Below, in pieces: positions 47,201 through 58,142 of a stretch of 64,000 nucleotides of DNA (position 1 is the stretch's first letter; each line of letters begins with the position of its first letter). Location: contig OX387612.1 of the NCBI GenBank assembly GCA_947568835.1, positions 5,270,001-5,334,000 of the forward strand, read 5' to 3'. This stretch comes from Protonemura montana (taxonomy: Eukaryota; Arthropoda; Insecta; Plecoptera; Nemouridae). A model generated the notes under the pieces. That model saw only the letters and a program-made list of their open reading frames with translations. It was not told the origin of the DNA and made no database searches. Both the position numbers and the translations under genes were made by a program.

Positions 47201-50200
47201 TAGTGAGAGAAGATACCAGCACAATGACTGACCCCCAGCATTGCTAACAGCTCATGAATGAAATTTCAGTTATGATATCAGTGGGAGGATTTTAAAATGC
47301 TTTTAATAACCGCAAAGTAATTCCCAAACTCACATAATTAGTTAAAATAGAAAAAAATGCCGGGTTTTCGCGGTCATTTTTTGCTGTTGTAAAATTGCTA
47401 GTTCCTTGAAATATTGAACTTGGCTTTTAGTTGGATGTATTTAGGCTACCTAGATAAGGTAATTATTTATGTTTGATTGGGTTTTTCGTTATCGGCGAAA
47501 GGTCACAACTGCTATCACCCTTTATGAAGCAACATGAATAAGTTGCGAAACTTCGGGAAAATGAGTAGGCTTAGTTTTTTACAAGCATTAGCATTCAAAG
47601 CATTATAAGCATTCAAAAACCTAATTGTAAATAGTTTTATTTTTATTTTAAAACTAGTTCTCAAGCTAGATACAGTAGACATGAGTCATAATAATTCTCA
47701 TAATTGTTATAATTTATAGAAAAATTATCGAAAAATATATATATATCTTGGCACAACTTAAGTTAAAAGCGAAAGAAAAACGACAAAAATCAGCGGAGTC
47801 GATTTGAAATGTGTGTGTGTGTGTTTTTTTTTAAATAGACAGTTGGCCCACATGCCAACCAAAAAACGACCGACAGCGCCTCTGTCGGGAAAGTATGAAT
47901 TCTCTAGCTGAACGAAACGAAGTACCTATGCATTTGCGAATTATGCCTTTACGATCTGACATCAATAACGCAGAAATGTGCAAGAGTATTTGTTCATTGT
48001 TGTCATCCTTGAAATCGATAAGTCAAACTGAAATAGACTTGCATGCAGAATAACCGTCGTAAAACACTCCTTGAAATGGCAGGCATACATCAATAGCGTC
48101 AGGTCAGGTATTCTCTATAGAGACACAAGATTAATTACACAACGTTATTACCGATTCTAATTGTATGCAATCAAGGTTAAATCGGCAATGCGGAAAGAGT
48201 AATAGCATTGAGTTTATAGGTTAAGTGAGAGAATCAGCGTTAGCTGAGTGAACGAGCCGGGTGACGGCAGGTGCCACCCGATGGCGCTAGCGGCCGTCCT
48301 TTTTAAAATAACCTCTACAATTAGGGAAATCTCTTTAAATTTGAAGCTATTTTTTTATTTTATTTTGTGAGAAAATAATGAAGATGTATTTTTTTATTTT
48401 CTTCTGAATCCAATTTTGAATAAAATATACCTGTTTAAAATGTTTGCGTTTGAATCTCGTACGGAAACGAGGGTCACCATTTTTTATGACATGAAGTGAA
48501 ATCTGACGTCAGTATGACGTCAAAAAACAGAAGCGAACGCAAAGGTGACCAAAAATGAGGTCAGAACTACCTGTAGTTAATCACAGCCCGTTTTCATCCC
48601 GCCACGAGAATTCATATTTTAGCCATTCTTAAAACAAATATAAATAGAAAAGTTATGATCGGATTATAAAAAGAAAAAATACGTCAGATTTTATTTTAAA
48701 TGCATATTTAAACACAAAGATAATAATTAAATAATAATCTTAAGGAGATTTTCCTATTAACGAACTATGGTCAAAATATCGATACGCGTGTTTATCAATC
48801 GTTGGGTTTAGTATTAATACAAATTAATTTAGCGTAAGCCAGTCTCAAATGCGAGAAATCTACGAAAAATAACGAAACGATCGAAACGTCGGTGACTCCA
48901 CCTGGTAGCATCCTAAATTTTTGTCACGGTAAAGAAATAATTTGACTTTCTTTTCTCGCAAAATTATTTTATGATTGTATACCTATAAACTCAATGGTAT
49001 CGCTGTAGCCAGCATTGCAAGCGATCAAGGTTGACGTATTTTTACATGAAGCACGAATGCGGAAAGACTAATTGATTATAAGTGTACAATTAATGAAATA
49101 ATGAAGCTGGGAAATGGTAATAAGCGATATTGTGGTGAGTTGCACTTCGCTGATTTGCTTTGTTCTGAGAATTTCGTTCAGAAGTGGCGTGACCAACATT
49201 TTTGACAACAAAATAGCAGTTTCAGAATAAAATAATTATTTGTCGTTGTACAAATTTCGCAGGTTGTTTTTAGTTTAAATATGAAAGCACTGTTTGTATA
49301 CAATGAATACGGTTGAGTCGATGACGATACTGTAAATATGTTTGCATGCTTTCACTTATGATCTGCTAGGAGTTATACGGTTTAAACTTTAAACAATACC
49401 GAACTATTCATCAGTGGCGTCAGAGCGGGAAGGGCAGAAGGGTGCGCGCCCCAAAAGCTTCACCGGGAAAAACGCAAGCAGTACATGTGACTAGCACCCG
49501 TTTTGTGTTTGCTATTTTTTAGAAAATTAATAAAGTCTAATTAAATAATTGAGCACCCATTTACTGGGCGTTTATTTCAATTTTAATAATGATATTTGCT
49601 GATTTAGCTTTTAACTTTCTTCTTGCAAATACCTTATCATAAAATTCAGACGTCGTTAGATCAGTGCCACAGCAGTGCGTCGTTAAACACCAATAATCAG
49701 GAATAAAATCAAGCGAAAAGCTAAAATAAACGTTTAAAATTCTCGACATTCATTTCTGGATTTGAGAAAGCTCAAAAGAGTTTTACAATTTTGCATGAAA
49801 CGTGTAGATTTTTCTTTAAAATATTACCAAATGGTTTGGCGTGTTGGAAACACCGGTTCTCGTTAGATCACCGAAGTTAAGCAACACTGCGCTGGGTCAG
49901 GTATTGGATGGGTGACCATCATACACATGACCAGTTCTGTTCGGGAGAGAGGCTGGAGGGATGAAAGTTAGTACAGCAACTTCACTCGCCTTGCTTATCA
50001 ACTTTTCGACAGCATTGATTTGTGGAGGAATCCTGTTGTTCACGTTGTACCGTCCTTCGGAGTTCGGAAGGGTCCCTTGGTGCTATTCGACAGTAGTAGG
50101 CTACGTGACGGCACCAGATTTTCCCTCCTCCCTTTAAGGCTAGGTTAGGTTCATCATCATCCTCATCATCTTCATCCACTCATTCACCGACACAATTAGA

Positions 50201-53200
50201 CCAGTGCCGCATGGCCAGATGTCAAAACAGTGGGTCGTCAAACACCACAAATAAATATAAATTTAAAATATTACCGTGATTCCCCACTAGTTTTATGTGA
50301 TAACATATGAAATGACATGTTTTGGACTGAATGGTCAATTGGGACCGATACTGATACATATAACTATTATCTGAAATTATATTTTGCACCCCTGGTCCAT
50401 TTTTCGCACCATTCCCAAGCTACTCTGCCAATCCTTAAATCCTGGCTACGTCACTGCCATCAATAAGTGAAAATGTAAGACAGAAAACGATCATAATTAC
50501 TTTGTTTGATTGGGCGACCATCTTTAATTACTCCCACCTAGTTTACCTGAGGGAATTGTTTTTAAAGCTGTGATTTATAAGTTATCAGCATTGTTACAGT
50601 AAACAAAAGATATAAATCGTTGCCATGTTGTTCAAAAGAAACTTACTAATACACCAAAGAAAATGTTCTATTCTCAGCATTTAAATCAACTTTGTCTGTG
50701 CAGGTCTCGGATACTGCGCCCTAGCGGTGATCACGATGATCACAATCTATTACCAGGTGATCGTGGCCTGGACGATCTTCTACACGTACGAGTCTTTCGC
50801 TCCTGAGCTCGCTTGGGGAAAATGCGACCATGACTACAACACAGAATGTAAGTTGTTTATTTGACTTAAGGAGTGGATTTACTCACTAAAATTAAACCTG
50901 GCAAGGGTTAGATTGACTTTTAAAGCATAATGCTGTAAATTTGGACTGACATGAAGTTAAAATTTGATGATGTGGATGGCCTATTTAAATTCTCCAGGTA
51001 AATATGTTATCCCTATTTAATAATTACGTGACCAATTAACGGGAAGGATTCCAGATACATTTTGACGATGTATTTTTGGATTCCACGATGTGTGTGGTAG
51101 TCAAATGGTTAGATTTTGTTCGAATAATGTATTTTTTCTTGATTGAAAACTCCACTCGCATGTAGTCCGCAAAAGATGCAATTTTTTTCATTAAGTTCAG
51201 AACAACGTATGATAGAAACTGGACATTTTGTTGTCAAAAAAGCTATTATCGAGCAAAGTTGCATTCTTTGCCTGCCGCTTTATTTCAAGCTACAGTACAG
51301 CTCTTTTTCTCTGCAAAATTAGATATATTTTATTATTTCAAACAAATACAAATAAACAATACAAGTACAAATTTTTACAGTCTTTGCAGTATGAGACGGA
51401 TTATCAAAAAATTTGCGTCAAAAAAGTTTTTTTTTTTATTTTTTTTTTTGTACCTTTATTTGTCCATAATCACAGGGCTTACATTCGAAGCGTCTAGACT
51501 TTAAAACATCAGCTATTGTAGCAACATTGTCAGGAAAGTTGTTAAAAAGTTTAATAGTTGAAAGTTTAAAGTTTAAGTTTAATAAAAAGTTTTACCGCTT
51601 GGTTACCAACCTCTGCCTGCTCACAGATTGTTTCAGTCAAACTGGCAACCAAAAGTGTCAAGAAGGTGTCGACCTGACCAACAGCTCCACGTTCGTCACC
51701 TTCTACAACAACACGTGTCGCACATTGCAAGAGATTTGTGAGACAAACGGACTTGTCGTTGCCTCTCAAATCGAATGCAAAGATCCTGTCACCGAAAACA
51801 TAACCAACATCCGGTTTCTAGTCAAGAGGGTGCTGTCATCAGAAGAGTACTATAAGTAAGTTATTAAATAATTATCAACAACTTGCTTGATGTTTTTCAA
51901 AGACAATACTTTTAACGACACTGTTTCGACAAAGAGTCCTGTGACAGCATGGATTTGTGGAGGAATTCTGTTGTTTGCGTTGTACTGTCCTTTGGAAAAG
52001 ACGTTAAGCCGGTGGTCACCTTGGTCTTTGATAGGAGTATGCTACGTGCCAGTACTTAATCTCCCCTTCTCCTTAAAGAGTAGGTTATGTTCATTATCTT
52101 CCTCTCATTCACCGACTCCATTAGACCAGTGACGTATAGTCAGTTTTCACAACAGTGCGTCGTCAGACACCACAAATCAATTCGTAACAGTGATTGAAAT
52201 TCCAGTTGCCTAGGACTTCTGTTATCAGTTATTACCAAAATCTCTCTAGTCAATATTTTTCGTAAATCTCTTCAAATTAACCCAACCCAAACCAACCTAA
52301 CCCGACCCAACCCAACCCAACCCAACCCAACCCAACCCAACCCAACCCAACCCAACCCAACCCAATCCAATCCAACCCAATCCAATCCAACCCAACCCAA
52401 CTCAAACCATACCAAACCAAACCAAACCAAACCATACCAAACCAGACCATAATTAACCTAATCTAACCTAACCAAACCTAACCTAATCTCACCTAACCTA
52501 ACCTAACCTAATCTCACCTAACCTAACCTAACCTAACATAGCCTAACCTAACCTAGCCTAACCTAACCTAACCTAACCAACTATGTTTCCTTCCAGCGAC
52601 TACGCTATGGGCATCAACGGGGCCACATGGGAGAACTGGGGCATCCTCCGTTGGGAGATGGTGGTGTGCCTTTTCATCGCTTGGGTCGTGTGCTACCTTT
52701 GCGTCATCAAGGGCGTGGCCTCAATGGGCAAAGTTGTCTACTTTACGTCGATCTTCCCTTACTTCGTCCTCACCGCGCTGCTTATCAGAGGTATTTACGG
52801 ATGTAGTCAGAGACCATGGAATCATATGATTGGAACACAACAATAAAATACCACTCATATTTCCTTGATGCCCGGCAACTTTAGATTACCGTGACAACCC
52901 TTGTTTCACCCACCCATTACTATTACATTGTGATGAACTGCCCGAAGCCGGGCACGGGTTACTTGTTTTAGATTGCCATGACAACCCTTGTTTCACCCAC
53001 CCATTACTATTATATTGTGATGAACTGCCCGATGCCGGGCACGGGTTACTTGTTTTAGATTGCCATGACAACCCTTGCTTCACCCATCCATTACTGTTAC
53101 ATTGTGATGAACTGCCCGATGCCGGGCACGGGTTACTTGTTTTAGATTGCCATGACAACTCTTGTTTCACCCACCCATTACTATTACATTGTGATGAACT

Positions 53201-56200
53201 GCCCGATGCCGGGCACGGGTTACTTGTTTTAGATTGCCATGACAACCCTTGTTTCACCCACCCATTACTGTTACATTGTGATGAACTGCCCGATGCCGGG
53301 CACGGGTTACTTGTTTTAGATTGCCATGACAACTCTTGTTTCACCCACCCATTACTATTACATTGTGATGAACTGCCCGATGCCGGGCACGGGTTACTTG
53401 TTTTAGATTGCCATGACAACCCTCGTTTCACCCACCCATTACTATTACATTGTGATGAACTGCCCGATGCCGGGCACGGATTACTTGTTTTAGATTGCCA
53501 TGACAACCCTCGTTTCACCCACCCATTACTATTACATTGTGATGAACTGCCCGATGCCGGACACGGGTTACTTGTTTTGCAACCATTTTAAAGTTTTTAA
53601 AGTCAAAGGTCTTTAAGGTCTCATAGAGTGTCATAGAGTAACGTTCCCTTAGTGCCGAAAAGCCAAAATGAAACAGACTGTAGTTTCATACGGCCTGTCA
53701 TGTATGGTAAAATACCGCACCAACTTAACAATTAATATCAGTTTTATCGCTAAATAAGCTTAACGTTCACCCCACTTTAACAGGAGCTACTCTTCCCGGG
53801 GCTTACGAAGGAATCGCCTACTACATAACACCCCAGTGGGAATATTTGCTCAACGCTAGCGTTTGGGGCGACGCTGCCAGCCAGACGTTCTACGCGTTGG
53901 GCATTGGGTGTGGTTCATTGGTTACCCTGGCCAGCTACAATAAGTTCGACAACAACTGTCACAGGCAAGTCAACCTTCGTGCGATTTCGAGAGAAAGATT
54001 GGCATGCAAAAAAATATGTTACTTTCTTTGGAGAGCCGAAAGTGAACCTTGTGCCGAACGCATGGTCTTGTTTAGCCTTGTTCCTTTGACACACTGTGTT
54101 GGCTGCTTCTGTCCAACAGCACCAAGGACCGGCCAGCGCTTAGCCTTGTCCCTTTGACACACTGTGTTGGCTGCTCCTGTCCAACAGCACCAAGGACCGG
54201 CCACCGCTTAGCCTTGTCACTTTGACACACTGCGTTGGCTGCTTCTATCCAACTGCATCAAAGACCGGCCACTGCTTAGCCTTGTCCCTTTGACACACTG
54301 TGTTGGCTGCTCCTGTCCAACAGCACCAAGGACCGGCCACCGCTTAGCCTTGTCACTTTGACAAACTGTGTTGGCTGCTCCTGTCCAACAGCACCAAGGG
54401 CCGCCCATTGCTTAGACTTGTTACTTTGACACACTGTGTTGACACTGTACCTGTGGCACTGGTCCTTTGGCTGTCTATTAATTACAGGATGTGTAAACTA
54501 ATCCCGTTTAAAAGTTAAGATAAAACCTTTAAATTCCTCGCTTCGTTCTACAGGGACGCTCTATTCGTGGGCCTCGTCAACATGTTCACGTCAGTCTACG
54601 CTGGGTTTGCAATCTTTGCTATCCTCGGGTTCCTGGCTCACGAGCTAGGGGTGCCCGTCAATGAGGTGGTTCAGGACGGTCCTGGACTCGCGTTCATTGC
54701 GTATCCCGAGGCGGTCAACATGATGCCGTTGCCGCAACTCTGGGCTGTCTTCTTCTTTCTTATGTTGATTATTCTTGGACTCGGGAGTCAGGTATGTAAA
54801 ACCATCCCATTAGTGCAGTTACAGTTGGGCACCTTATTTTCTGCTCACATTAGGATTTCATTTTGGGTTTCAGGATACAGTTTGGTATATCGATTGGTAC
54901 TTTTCTGGTTTTGGCTGCAAATATTGTTTAAGCCTCACTTCCACAAGCTAGTAATTTGCGCCTTTTCCCCAGAACACTAAATGCTAACACTTTGCATCTT
55001 TAAAATCAATTGAAGACTAACTTAACCTAACATTTGCAGAAAATATCGGGGAGACCCATCCATCACGATAATATGATGCTACTAGGCTACTTATGTAGCC
55101 CTAGTAGCACTATGCTACTAGCCACCGTCGTTTTGATTGTTAATAAATTTAATTTCGTTATTTCTCACAGATTACTCGCATTTGAGACAGGATAACGCTC
55201 AGCTAATCGTTATTAATGCAAACCTCAGCAATTGACATGAATTGATTTCTAAATGTCTGTTGCCTTGTAGTTCGGCGGAGTGGAGGCAATATGCACGGCC
55301 ATCATCGACCACTGGCCCTGGCTGAGGAAATGGAACTTCATTGTCACTGCTTGCGTGTGTACCGCATGCTTCCTCATGGCACTGCCCATGTGCTGTTCCG
55401 GTGGAGTCTTCCTGTTCACCCTGATGGACTGGAACACTGCCTCCTGGTCAATTCTCTTCATCGGCTTCTTGGAACTTGCTCTCTGTTCATGGGTCTTTGG
55501 TAAGTTTAAATAGCGGTTTCCAAAGATAATTTTTGTGAGTGATAATTGATAATGAGAATTTGTTTGCTCTGCTGCATTGGTAGTACCCGTTGGTCGATTA
55601 CACAATGCAGTGTAAAAACATATAGATCAAGACGAATTACAAATAAAAATTCAAACCTAACTCTACTGGAATCTTGCTACATCTTCGATACGTCGGACTA
55701 ATTTTTGCTGCGTTTGTTTCTCTTCTTTACAGGAATCAACAAATTCGGTGAAATGATTAAGGAGATGAGCATGGACCTTCCAGCTTTCGCCTACCGCTAT
55801 TGGTGGCTCATGTGGGTTGCCGTCTCTGAAATTTTCTTGGTGGTAAGCTTAACTTTATAATGAGTAGAATGTCCTGTACCAATACGCAAGAGAATTTACT
55901 TTCCCCCTTTCCCGGCAGATGCGCCACCGGTCGTTGAAATGCCACTCTTAATTAAGCACCTTCTTAATCTTTTTATATCTGCAGGGCATCGTGATCTTCA
56001 CGTTCATCGACTACAGACCAGCGTCTTATGGCATCATGGAGTTCCCCCCCTGGGTCGACGCTCTAGGATGGTTGATAGCCAGCGCCTCCCTTGTTCCCCT
56101 TCCCGTGCTGGGAGGCTACCAGTTGTACAAAAACCACAAGCGAGGGGTACGTTACCTTTTGGACTACATGACATCTTGCCAAATTGCTCCTAAAATTCGC

Positions 56201-57062
56201 ATAATAAGCAAGTTTTGATAATATTTTTGCACTGATCTCAAATAACCTGAATAGCGATTGCATTAGAGGGACTTTGAAGTCATGGCAGCCATTTTGAGAG
56301 TCTCTGCTGATGAGTTATCTCAAAAAGCTTGTGGTATTTGAAGTGTTTTCACTGCTTTGATGGTAAAAATTGGTTCTGGTTGAACGATTTTAAAATTAGC
56401 ATTGAAGTCATAGGGACACCTTGGATTTAGAGACCATTCAGTTGCCGACAAAAGATGTTCTTACTTCAATTTGGATCAAATGGCTGGATCCAATTCTAAC
56501 TTCAACGATTGATAAACATGTATCGATATTTTTTGAGTAGTAATTTCTCAATTGTAGAGGTTAGTTCAAAAGAAACAGCCGCAAGCGCCATCGGGTGACA
56601 CCTACTGTTACCACTTATCGGAAGCTGATTTGCTGACCAGAAAGTTTAACGTTAGCACTGGGACTCTCGACTTAGCATACAAAGCTAATGGCAGGACGAT
56701 TGATTTACACCCAATTTCAAACCGTTTCACATTAACTTTGGAACTCGGATTAAACTTTAAGCGATACGACATTACCAAACATAGAAGCTAACTTTTCAAA
56801 ACTTTTGGTACCACAGGGCGACTGGTTGACCCTGCTTCAACCCAAGTCCAACTGGGGTCCGCAGAGCTCGAAGCCGTTGCTGGCGAGTTTGAATCCGTCA
56901 ACAGCCGCGTTGCAGATGTACGACAACGTTTCGTTCCTCAACGAGGACATCGACGCCATCAAGAAGCGAGCGTCAGAATCTAACTCAACCTACGACAACA
57001 ATGCGTTCAAGAACGACGAGATGATCGACGATATTTTCAAACAAGTTAACAACTATAATTAG
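38233..57062 (+). CDS. SLC6 sodium-dependent amino-acid-type transporter
   Basis: Na+/Cl--coupled symporter of the SLC6 family, plasma membrane, 681 aa, 12 expected helices. Coding exons: 38233-38410, 40613-40747, 50704-50847, 51627-51855, 52597-52790, 53784-53964, 54554-54791, 55271-55499, 55733-55842, 55985-56146, 56817-57062; all phases fit. TM1 holds [13 protein letters not shown], with Gly where amine transporters have Asp, so an amino acid (glycine- or proline-like) substrate is likely. TM6 reads [22 protein letters not shown]7 VNMFTS, TM8 LGLGSQF. EL2 (133-245) has paired Cys and sequons NSS, NNT, NIT. Chloride-site residues Tyr66, Gln326, Asn363 and Ser367 are present, but residue 330 is Ala where Ser is usual. 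Intron 6 has a GC donor (AGGCAAGT). The start is the first ATG of its exon, just after an acceptor, so a 5' UTR exon lies upstream. Substrate is not proven. Confidence 0.95.
38660..39745 (-). repeat. 26-bp minisatellite (locus 3), about 41 copies
   Basis: The same unit as at 9520 and 26605, in intron 1 of the SLC6 gene. Variant units (AGAAATCTCCCAC, AGTAAGTTCCCAC, AATATACCTG) recur in the same order, showing block duplications. The right edge (GCTCCCGCTACAACA) resembles that of locus 1; the left unique flank is missing. Confidence 0.9.
40795..41158 (-). mobile_element. 5S-derived SINE in SLC6 intron 2
   Basis: Reverse copy from GTGTTTAACGACGTAGTATT to CTGACTCAGCGTAGTGTTG; the outer part of the head is missing. 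Confidence 0.8.
41654..42148 (-). mobile_element. 5S-derived SINE with two head periods
   Basis: Reverse copy from TAGTGGTGTTTAACGACGC to the 5S-like GTTGCTTAACTTCAACGGTC; the head segment is present twice. Confidence 0.8.
42491..43092 (+). mobile_element. 92-bp-array element with inverted termini, copy 2
   Basis: About six 92-bp units between GGTTTTTACCAAAATGTTCA and GGAGGCGAGATTTAGGAAAA, in SLC6 intron 2. Same junction sequences as 3331-3650 but twice the unit number, so array length changes independently of the ends. Confidence 0.65.
43207..43475 (-). mobile_element. 5S-derived SINE, headless
   Basis: Reverse copy from GAGGTTTAGCAACATACG to GATAAGCAAGGCAAATGAAG. Confidence 0.75.
43860..44115 (-). 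repeat. Dispersed repeat R1, reverse copy
   Basis: CTGCTAAGCAAACGAGCTGG, GTAGGTGCCATCCGATG, AATCTCTACAATTAATTAGC and CGAAACGATGGTTACTCCA follow in R1 order. Confidence 0.7.
44120..44250 (+). repeat. One arm of the foldback family
   Basis: ACCCTTGATAAAGTAACAGG through GTTGTTCTTCACTTAGCATG to AGATAAAGTAGACATGAGTC matches the right side of 23475-23740; the left arm is absent. Confidence 0.6.
44375..44530 (-). mobile_element. SINE-H, hairpin copy
   Basis: Hairpin of CAACACTATAACTGTCTCAA and its inverse, then ACCCCGCGCATTGCAAGCGT. Inside the hairpin, GTCCCCGTTTCGGCATC looks like a remnant of the tRNA-like core. No clear target duplication was seen. Confidence 0.7.
45007..47015 (+). repeat. 114-bp satellite, about 17.6 copies, with 9-unit higher order
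   Basis: Unit AGCATAGGAGGTTCAATGGT through ATGTTACCACGGGTATATCA. Variant units repeat 1026 bases apart (AGCATAGGCGG at 45235 and 46261; AGCATGGGAGG at 45577 and 46603), i.e. a nine-unit block was duplicated. In SLC6 intron 2. Confidence 0.9.
47500..47695 (+). repeat. Diverged member of the foldback family
   Basis: GTTGCGAAACTTCGGGAAAA, GCATTCAAAGC and AGATACAGTAGACATGAGTC parallel the arm at 44120-44250. Confidence 0.45.
47835..47930 (+). repeat. Dispersed repeat R2, copy 4
   Basis: ACAGTTGGCCCACATGCCAA and CGACAGCGCCTCTGTCGGGA, closest to copy 1. Confidence 0.7.
48190..48910 (-). repeat. Dispersed repeat R1, longest copy
   Basis: TTTATAGGTTAAGTGAGAG, GAACGAGCCGGGTGACGGCA, GCCACCCGATGGCGCTAGCG, then after extra sequence CAGTCTCAAATGCGAGAAAT and CGAAACGTCGGTGACTCCA. 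This copy shows both ends of the R1 order and was used to place the others. Confidence 0.65.
49832..50253 (+). mobile_element. 5S-derived SINE, near full length
   Basis: GGTTTGGCGTGTTGGAAACA to GTGGGTCGTCAAACACCAC, single head. A tail-only piece (AGCAGTGCGTCGTTAAACAC) lies at about 49670. SLC6 intron 2. Confidence 0.85.
51909..52180 (+). mobile_element. 5S-derived SINE, rearranged
   Basis: It opens with the complement of a SINE tail (TTTTAACGACACTGTTTCGA), then switches at about 51950 to the sense body (CAGCATGGATTTGTGGAGGA) and a sense tail. Two opposed copies or an internal inversion would explain it. SLC6 intron 4. Confidence 0.7.
52255..52580 (+). repeat. Pentanucleotide array AACCC, AACCA, AACCT
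   Basis: The array passes from AACCC through AACCA to AACCT repeats, the last being the complement strand of the arthropod telomeric TTAGG motif. It lies in SLC6 intron 4 and its last CTAAC is about 20 bases before the exon 5 acceptor, so it can serve as branch point. Confidence 0.85.
52872..53580 (+). repeat. 87-bp minisatellite, about 8 copies (locus 2)
   Basis: Same unit and orientation as 2399-2950, here in SLC6 intron 5. The first unit is shortened and diverged; flanks differ from locus 1. Confidence 0.9.
54072..54440 (+). repeat. 69-bp minisatellite, about 5 copies (locus 1)
   Basis: Unit TTAGCCTTGTCCCTTTGACA to CACCAAGGACCGGCCACCGC, in SLC6 intron 6. The same unit is inverted at 63105-63450. 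Confidence 0.85.
55130..55248 (+). repeat. Dispersed repeat R1, partial
   Basis: CCACCGTCGTTTTGATTG, AATTTCGTTATTTCTCACAG, TTACTCGCATTTGAGACAGG, AACCTCAGCAATTGACAT; it ends about 20 bases before the exon 8 acceptor (AG at 55269-55270). Confidence 0.6.
55905..55945 (-). repeat. Dispersed repeat R2, short piece
   Basis: CCCGGCAGATGCGCCACCGG within the 142-bp intron 9 of the SLC6 gene. Confidence 0.5.
56225..56460 (+). repeat. Dispersed repeat R3, copy 1
   Basis: CTGATCTCAAATAACCTGAA, AGGGACTTTGAAGTCATGG, TTTGAAGTGTTTTCA and GGACACCTTGGATTTAGAGA recur, mostly in the opposite direction, at 59335-59600. SLC6 intron 10. Confidence 0.6.
56500..56700 (+). repeat. Dispersed repeat R1, 3' portion
   Basis: AACGATTGATAAACATG, AATTGTAGAGGTTAGTTCAA, GCCGCAAGCGCCATCGGGTG, AAAGTTTAACGTTAGCACTG. 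Confidence 0.7.
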
Positions 57063-57136
57063 ACGAAAAGTTGTATGAAAATATTAACGAAGAAGTTGTT
57101 AATGGACATGAAGTCGTTGAAAAAGCGTATATGGAT

Positions 57137-57142
57137 AATAAA
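57137..57142 (+). promoter_or_regulatory. Polyadenylation signal of the SLC6 gene
   Basis: AATAAA 75 bases after the TAG stop. Confidence 0.6.
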
Positions 57143-57189
57143 TTATTTATAGTGTGAAATAATTGGAGTATTTATGACTTATTCGACTG

Positions 57190-57610
57190 GTTCCCCGGTT
57201 TGCACTGGGAACGATCTGCGTATTCGACTGGGCATGTGACTCTGTCCCAGTGCAACTTTCACGTGTTTGACTGGGGATGTGACTCTGCCCCAGTGCAACT
57301 TTCACGTGTTCGACTGGGCATGCGACTCTGTCCCAGTGCAACTTTCACGTGTTCGACTGGGCATGTGACTCTGCTCCAGTGCAACTTTCACGTGTTCAAC
57401 TGGGCATGTGACTCTGTCCCAGTGCAACTTTCACGTGTTCGACTGGGCATGTGACTCTGCTCCAGTGCAACTTTCACGTGTTCGACTGGGCATGTGACTC
57501 TGTCCCAGTGCAACTTTCACGTGTTCGACTGGGCATGTGACTCTGTCCCAGTGCAACTTTCACGTGTTTGACTGGGCATGTGACTCTGTCCCAGTGCAAC
57601 TTTCACGTGT
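57190..57610 (+). repeat. 43-bp minisatellite, about 9 copies, with decaying end
   Basis: Unit TGTGACTCTGTCCCAGTGCA followed by ACTTTCACGTGTTCGACTGGGCA. GC-rich against an AT-rich background. Related but degraded sequence continues to about 57835. It starts some 50 bases after the SLC6 polyadenylation signal. Frames inside it are shadows. Confidence 0.85.
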
Positions 57611-57835
57611 TCAACAGGCAGAGTTGCTCGCTCTCGGCCTCGGGTCACTCCCGGTGCACTTTTCTTGCTCCGAGAATTTCGACGGCGCAATTGGAAAACA
57701 AATGAATGTACTGACAGCTAGTGGTCACGTGTTCGGGTGGGAGCGCTCTCGCTCGGAGCTGGTGCAAACCCGGTGGAGAGCATGACATCATCGAGCAAGT
57801 TTCAAACCCGCCCTGGTGCAGACCAGTCGAAGACA

Positions 57836-58142
57836 CAATATGAACTATTTATTAATGTTGAAAGATGTTTTATGATTATGATTTATGTTCATAGTGTAAA
57901 AATGTTGAAAGTTTGATGATTTGAAAAGGTATTTAAATAACAGGTCTAGAAGATGCATGTAATAAAGTTGGTGATAATGCTCTGTTTTTGTGATAAAAAC
58001 CAAAAGAAATTGCTGATCACCGAATTTTTTAATAGGTATTTTGTCATTATTTGTGAAGTTCAGATGTTTTTACTTGGTAACAATGGTTGTCCACCTACTT
58101 GCTAAATTGTAAACTAGTTAACAGACACAATTTTATAATTAG
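57836..58142. other. No gene recognised
   Basis: AT-rich intergenic sequence. Confidence 0.4.

Noticed and set aside
52255-52580. True telomere
   Set aside because: It is internal, within an intron of an intact gene, and only partly TTAGG-type; an interstitial simple repeat.
57200-57785. Frames in the 43-bp array behind the SLC6 gene
   Set aside because: Repeat shadows in several frames, past a stop codon and polyadenylation signal.
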